This document shows positions 7,168-10,275 of a DNA stretch of 10,275 bases, in pieces. The notes beneath the pieces are model-generated. The model had not been told where the DNA came from. It made no database searches and worked only from the letters and a program-made list of their open reading frames with translations. The DNA is from DATBMY01 sp036554605 (GTDB lineage Bacteria; Acidobacteriota; Blastocatellia; UBA7656). The stretch is taken from contig DATBMY010000419.1 in the NCBI GenBank assembly GCA_036554605.1, forward strand, positions 1 through 10,275, given 5' to 3'. Each line of letters opens with the position of its first letter. Within the stretch, counting starts at the first letter, position 1. The position numbers and the translations under genes were made by a program.

Positions 7168-8310
7168 ATGAAATTTTCTACTAAAGCGATTCACGCGGGG
7201 CAGGAGCCGGACCCGGCGACGGGAGCGGTTTCAATACCCATATACCAGACTTCCACCTACGCCCAGGAGGGTCTTGGGAAGCACAAGGGATTCGAGTACG
7301 CGCGCACGCAGAATCCGACGAGGCTCGCGCTTGAGCGCAACCTGGCCGCGCTTGAAAACGGGAAGTATGGCTTCGCCTTCGCATCGGGAATGGCAGCGAC
7401 AAACGCGGTCACAACGCTTCTGCGCGCGGCCGATCACGTGATAGTCAGCGACAACACCTATGGCGGCACTTTTCGCCTGTTTGACAAGGTATGGCGAAAG
7501 TTCGGGCTCGAGTTCAGCTACGTCGACGCTCGCGACCCGCAGGCGGTCGAAGAAGCGGTGCGCCCGGAGACGCGCATGGTCTTCATCGAGACGCCTACCA
7601 ACCCGGTTATGTCGCTCGTCGACATAGCGGCCGTATCAGAGATCACCAGACGGCGGGGGCTGCGCCTGGTCGTCGATAATACTTTCATGAGCCCGTACTT
7701 TCAGCGGCCGCTTGATCTGGGCGCTGACATCGTCGTGCACTCGACAACTAAATACCTGAACGGCCATAGCGACAGCGTGGGCGGCGCGGTCGTGCTCAAC
7801 GACGAAGAGGACGCCGCGGCTATAAGTTTCTTGCAAAACGCGGCGGGGGCAATCCTTTCGCCCATGGATTCGTTCCTCGTCATGCGAGGCACGAAGACGC
7901 TGGCGGTGCGTATGCGCCAGCACGACGAGAACGGGCGCAAGGTGGCGGAGTTTTTATCCGAGCACCCGGCCGTCAAGATAGTCTATTATCCGGGGCTGAA
8001 GTCTCACCCGCAGTATGAGCTAGCCCGGCGGCAGATGACGGGTTTCGGCGGTATGATAGCTTTTGAGACCGGCTCGCTCGAAAATGCCCGGCGCGTTCTT
8101 GAAGGCGTCAGGCTTTGCACGCTTGGCGAATCGCTCGGCGGCGTCGAGACGCTGATCTCACACCCGGCCACGATGACGCACGCTTCGGTGCCCGAGATGG
8201 AGCGCAACCGGCTGGGAATTACCGACGGGCTTGTGCGAATCTCGGTCGGAATCGAGGATGCCGAAGATATCATAGAGGATCTGGACCGCGCGCTTGGCGA
8301 GATTGCGTAA
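7168..8310 (+). CDS. Cystathionine gamma-synthase or gamma-lyase (Cys/Met metabolism PLP enzyme)
   Basis: A 380-residue fold-type I PLP enzyme of sulfur amino acid metabolism, cytoplasmic and normally a homotetramer. The N-terminus reads MKFSTKAIHAGQEPDPATGAV, the standard opening of this family, which supports ATG 7168. Visible active-site elements are YARTQNPT (44-51, phosphate contacts from the neighbouring subunit), ASGMAA (72-77), DNTYGGT (95-101), FIETPTNP (139-146), VVDNTF (168-173, with D170 for the pyridine nitrogen) and STTKYLNGHSD (192-202, with K195 as the PLP lysine). Near the C-terminus SLGGVETLISHPATMTHASVP is intact. The length is typical. The sequence alone does not separate gamma-synthase (methionine synthesis, usually metB) from gamma-lyase or a bifunctional enzyme; methionine gamma-lyase is also related. 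No other sulfur genes are in the window. No SAM or T-box leader is visible. Confidence 0.95.
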   Translation: MKFSTKAIHAGQEPDPATGAVSIPIYQTSTYAQEGLGKHKGFEYARTQNPTRLALERNLAALENGKYGFAFASGMAATNAVTTLLRAADHVIVSDNTYGGTFRLFDKVWRKFGLEFSYVDARDPQAVEEAVRPETRMVFIETPTNPVMSLVDIAAVSEITRRRGLRLVVDNTFMSPYFQRPLDLGADIVVHSTTKYLNGHSDSVGGAVVLNDEEDAAAISFLQNAAGAILSPMDSFLVMRGTKTLAVRMRQHDENGRKVAEFLSEHPAVKIVYYPGLKSHPQYELARRQMTGFGGMIAFETGSLENARRVLEGVRLCTLGESLGGVETLISHPATMTHASVPEMERNRLGITDGLVRISVGIEDAEDIIEDLDRALGEIA

Positions 8311-8359
8311 CGCTAATGATTCTTTGAGCAGTCGCGCGCACGACACGGAACTCCCACGG

Positions 8360-8388
8360 TTGCGATAAAGAAGAAAATAAAGCATAAT
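8360..8388 (+). promoter_or_regulatory. Candidate sigma70-type promoter for the phosphatase gene
   Basis: TTGCGA (8360-8365) and CATAAT (8383-8388) are separated by exactly 17 bases, each matching the sigma70 consensus at 4 or 5 of 6 positions. Transcription would begin near 8395, giving a leader of roughly 90 bases before ATG 8484. The region is AT-richer than its surroundings. The call is sequence-only. Confidence 0.45.
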
Positions 8389-8483
8389 CACGGCCAACCG
8401 GTAGGAATATTGCATTTGAGGGTTAAATAAAAAACTGGCTGCGTCGCCTGAGCACCCGCCAAGGTGAGCCGCAAGATTGACAT

Positions 8484-9488
8484 ATGCCGACGGAGGTCGC
8501 ATTCAGTATATCTGTTTACGCGATGACCAATCAGGGAATGGTACGCCCTGGCAACGAAGATAATTTTCTGGTCCTCAACCTATCGACGGCCGACACATGG
8601 ACCCCGGATAGCTTTACGGTCGATCCGCCCGAGCACCTGACGACATTCAACCAGGGCCATTATGGCTCGCTGCTCGCCGTCACCGATGGAATGGGAGGTG
8701 CGCTCGCCGGCGAGGTGGCGAGCAGCTTCGCCGTCGAGTGCGTTCGCGACCGCATGCTCGAATTGCAGGCGAGCCCTACTTACGCAAAGATACCCTTTCA
8801 CGAGCGGCTGCGATTGGCCGTCGAGCTTGCCAATCTATACATATTCCAGAAAAGCTCGAAGCACACCGAGTATGCCGGGATGGGCGCGACCTTCACGGCG
8901 GCCGGGCTCAACGGCACCACCGCATATTTTGCGCAGGTCGGCGACAGCCGCGCATATCTGATTCGCGACGGCCACATTCGACTGATCACGCGCGACCAGT
9001 CGCTCGTGGGCCAGCTTGTCGAAGCCGGCCACATAACCGAGGAAGAGGCCGAGCGCCATACGTATAAGAACGTCATACTGCAAGCGCTCGGCGCCTCTCC
9101 GAGGATCAATGTCGTCGTCGACCGCGTGCCGCTCAGAAACCTCGACACCATCATAATGTGCAGCGACGGCCTCTCGAACAAAGTCCGCGGCGAAGAATTG
9201 AAGGAGATAGTCGATCAGGCCCCGACGTTAAAGGAAGCCTGCGAGCAGATGATTAAGCTTGCCAATGAGCGCGGCGGGGAGGACAACATAACGGTTCTTG
9301 TGGCCCAGGTCGGCGGCGGGAAACTTGAAGCGCAGGCGCAAGACCCGGCAAGCACCGCGCCGCTTGCCGTGGGCCCTGCCGGAGAGCGGTGGGGCGCCGA
9401 GACTATTCCGCGCGATCCGGGGATTCCGGAAGATGTCAGCCTCGATCTGGTCGACGACGCGGAAGAGACGCTCCCGCCTCATAGTTAA
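8484..9488 (+). CDS. PP2C-family protein Ser/Thr phosphatase
   Basis: A 334-residue metal-dependent phosphatase, probably cytoplasmic, that would remove phosphate from Ser/Thr residues set by Hanks-type kinases. All core PP2C motifs are present: RPGNEDN (21-27, D26 metal ligand), TDGMGG (67-72, D68 metal ligand), GMGAT (132-136), VGDSRAYL (152-159), TRDQS (169-173), CSDGL (226-230, D228) and GGEDNIT (264-270, D267). Compared with minimal bacterial PP2C proteins there is an insertion of about 25 residues between the first two motifs (about 33-60). A roughly 55-residue Pro/Ala/acidic tail (280-334) after the catalytic domain has no membrane helix. ATG 8484 lacks a good ribosome site; the later ATG at residue 14 would remove the first beta strand. 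No kinase or FHA gene is adjacent within the window. Confidence 0.94.
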   Translation: MPTEVAFSISVYAMTNQGMVRPGNEDNFLVLNLSTADTWTPDSFTVDPPEHLTTFNQGHYGSLLAVTDGMGGALAGEVASSFAVECVRDRMLELQASPTYAKIPFHERLRLAVELANLYIFQKSSKHTEYAGMGATFTAAGLNGTTAYFAQVGDSRAYLIRDGHIRLITRDQSLVGQLVEAGHITEEEAERHTYKNVILQALGASPRINVVVDRVPLRNLDTIIMCSDGLSNKVRGEELKEIVDQAPTLKEACEQMIKLANERGGEDNITVLVAQVGGGKLEAQAQDPASTAPLAVGPAGERWGAETIPRDPGIPEDVSLDLVDDAEETLPPHS

Positions 9489-9490
9489 AG

Positions 9491-9586
9491 TCAGGGATCA
9501 GGGGTCGGAGGACAGGGCCTCTATAATTTCAAATTTGAGATTTCAAATCTCTGCCCCCCGACTCCCGGCCCCTGATCCCTGATCAA
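9491..9586. repeat. Heptad-repeat intergenic element, copy 2
   Basis: The left arm is TCAGGGA, TCAGGGG, TCGGAGG, ACAGGGC in consecutive 7-base steps (9491-9518). The core has TTCAAAT at 9528 and 9542, 14 apart, with the related TTGAGAT between. The right arm is TGCCCCC, CGACTCC, CGGCCCC, TGATCCC, TGATCAA (9552-9586). The arms are inverted: TCAGGGATCAGGGG pairs exactly with CCCCTGATCCCTGA. The element sits between convergent genes and could fold in RNA from either strand. Its right end overlaps the final codon and stop of the minus-strand gene. Confidence 0.8.
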
Positions 9587-10275
9587 GGGTTGTCGCTTTT
9601 GACCGTGCCGTAGTATATGCGCTTGAGCGATAGGACCACAGGTTGATTCGCCTGGGCTTTCACTGACGGCTCGCCCGTCGGCCCGCCGCTGTCGACTATA
9701 TAACCCGGATAAAACGGCGGCGACTGTCCATTATCGTAGCGCGGGTCCCAGCGCCCTTTGTACAGATATCCGTGGAACTCTCCGTCGTACACGCCGAGGT
9801 TGTCATAATTGCTCGACTGCACTCCGCCGACGAGCGTGAAGTTGCCTCGGAAGGGCCGCCCCCGCCAGTTCAGCACGTCCGACCTTACACGGCCGCCAAA
9901 GGGACGCCCGTTCGGGCCAAGAATTGGCTCGCCCGATTCGGTCTTCAGCTCGAATGCGGCCATCGAAGCATTGACTGTCAGGTTGTCCGGGGCGCGCCCG
10001 TCGCCGGGAATCTCGATATTGCCGCCCGAGGCGAATATGCCCAGCACGTTGGCCGCGTCCTGATTAATAGGATTGCCGGCCTGGTCCACGACCGGTGTTT
10101 CATACACGAGGTCGCCCGTGATCGTTATGCTCCCGCCCGTGACCGGCTTTCGCGAGTCGCCGCTCGCGACGCCGCCCGCCGTAACCGTTACAGCGAAGCT
10201 CGAATCAATCGCGGGTATCGGCTGCTGATCGCCCGTTCGTCCCGGCCCGTGAAGAGAGCCTATGTCGCCGCGAAC
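9583..10275 (-). CDS. Surface or pilus-accessory-like protein, DUF4900/PilX-like (5' end off window)
   Basis: An open frame of 230 codons plus stop continues to the right edge without interruption, so the N-terminus is missing. GTG 10107 lies inside the frame and is not the likely start. The sequence is beta-rich, with Gly, Asn, Ser and Thr: it opens around GSITITGDLVYETP, followed by NVLGIFASGGNIEIP, then NLTVNASMAAF, a pattern of parallel-beta-like repeats. The end reads GYLYKGRWDPRYDNGQSPPF (within the last 80 residues) and then a strand-rich tail. The layout of ITGDLVY, then a gapped GNIEIP, then a terminal YD-R-PPFYPGY block resembles, from memory, DUF4900 and PilX-like proteins linked to type IV pilus assembly, but I cannot confirm this. 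An exported location is likely from composition only. The C-terminal stop overlaps repeat copy 2. No pilus gene is visible next to it. Confidence 0.8.
   Translation of the reverse strand, partial: VRGDIGSLHGPGRTGDQQPIPAIDSSFAVTVTAGGVASGDSRKPVTGGSITITGDLVYETPVVDQAGNPINQDAANVLGIFASGGNIEIPGDGRAPDNLTVNASMAAFELKTESGEPILGPNGRPFGGRVRSDVLNWRGRPFRGNFTLVGGVQSSNYDNLGVYDGEFHGYLYKGRWDPRYDNGQSPPFYPGYIVDSGGPTGEPSVKAQANQPVVLSLKRIYYGTVKSDNP

Noticed and set aside
9583..10107. Short gene starting at GTG 10107
   Set aside because: The frame stays open upstream to the window edge with the same beta-rich composition, so 10107 is internal to a longer gene.

Overview
The window is GC-rich bacterial DNA, densely coded on both strands with short intergenic gaps. 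Gene content and architecture suggest a soil-type Acidobacteriota, perhaps class Blastocatellia. Three points suggest this: an ABC pair next to a long Gln/Ala-rich coiled-coil membrane protein, a separate membrane-anchored amidotransferase-like protein, and a DUF4900/PilX-like surface protein. This placement is inference; there is no rRNA or tRNA to support it.

Layout, left to right. Positions 1-3735 hold a minus-strand operon: an ABC ATPase (2779-3735), an ABC-2 type permease (1937-2767), and a long three-helix membrane protein with coiled-coil and low-complexity regions (1940 down to 1, running off the left edge). The last two overlap by 4 bases (ATGA). A plus-strand crotonase-family enzyme (3948-4700) diverges from this operon. 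It converges, 5 bases apart, with a minus-strand secreted and membrane-anchored protein carrying a degenerate class I amidotransferase-like domain (4706-6991). Next come two plus-strand genes: a cystathionine gamma-synthase/lyase (7168-8310) and a PP2C-type Ser/Thr phosphatase (8484-9488). The right edge holds the 3' part of a minus-strand gene for a secreted-type, pilin-accessory-like protein (9583-10275).

How the genes fit together. The ABC pair, the coiled-coil membrane protein and the amidotransferase-like protein all resemble components found near MoxR/DUF58/VWA (Bat-type) envelope operons. The missing MoxR and VWA genes may lie beyond the left edge. The crotonase, sulfur-amino-acid enzyme and phosphatase look like independent single-gene units.

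The most unusual structure is not a gene. Two related intergenic elements (about 7030-7140 and 9491-9586) are built from degenerate 7-base units. In each, GC-rich heptads flank an AT-rich core with repeated TTCAAAT units spaced by 7 or 14 bases. They resemble in design the heptanucleotide STRR repeats of cyanobacteria. One copy lies between divergent genes and one between convergent genes, so they are not simply terminators. No CRISPR array, RNA gene, transposase or classical mobile element is visible.
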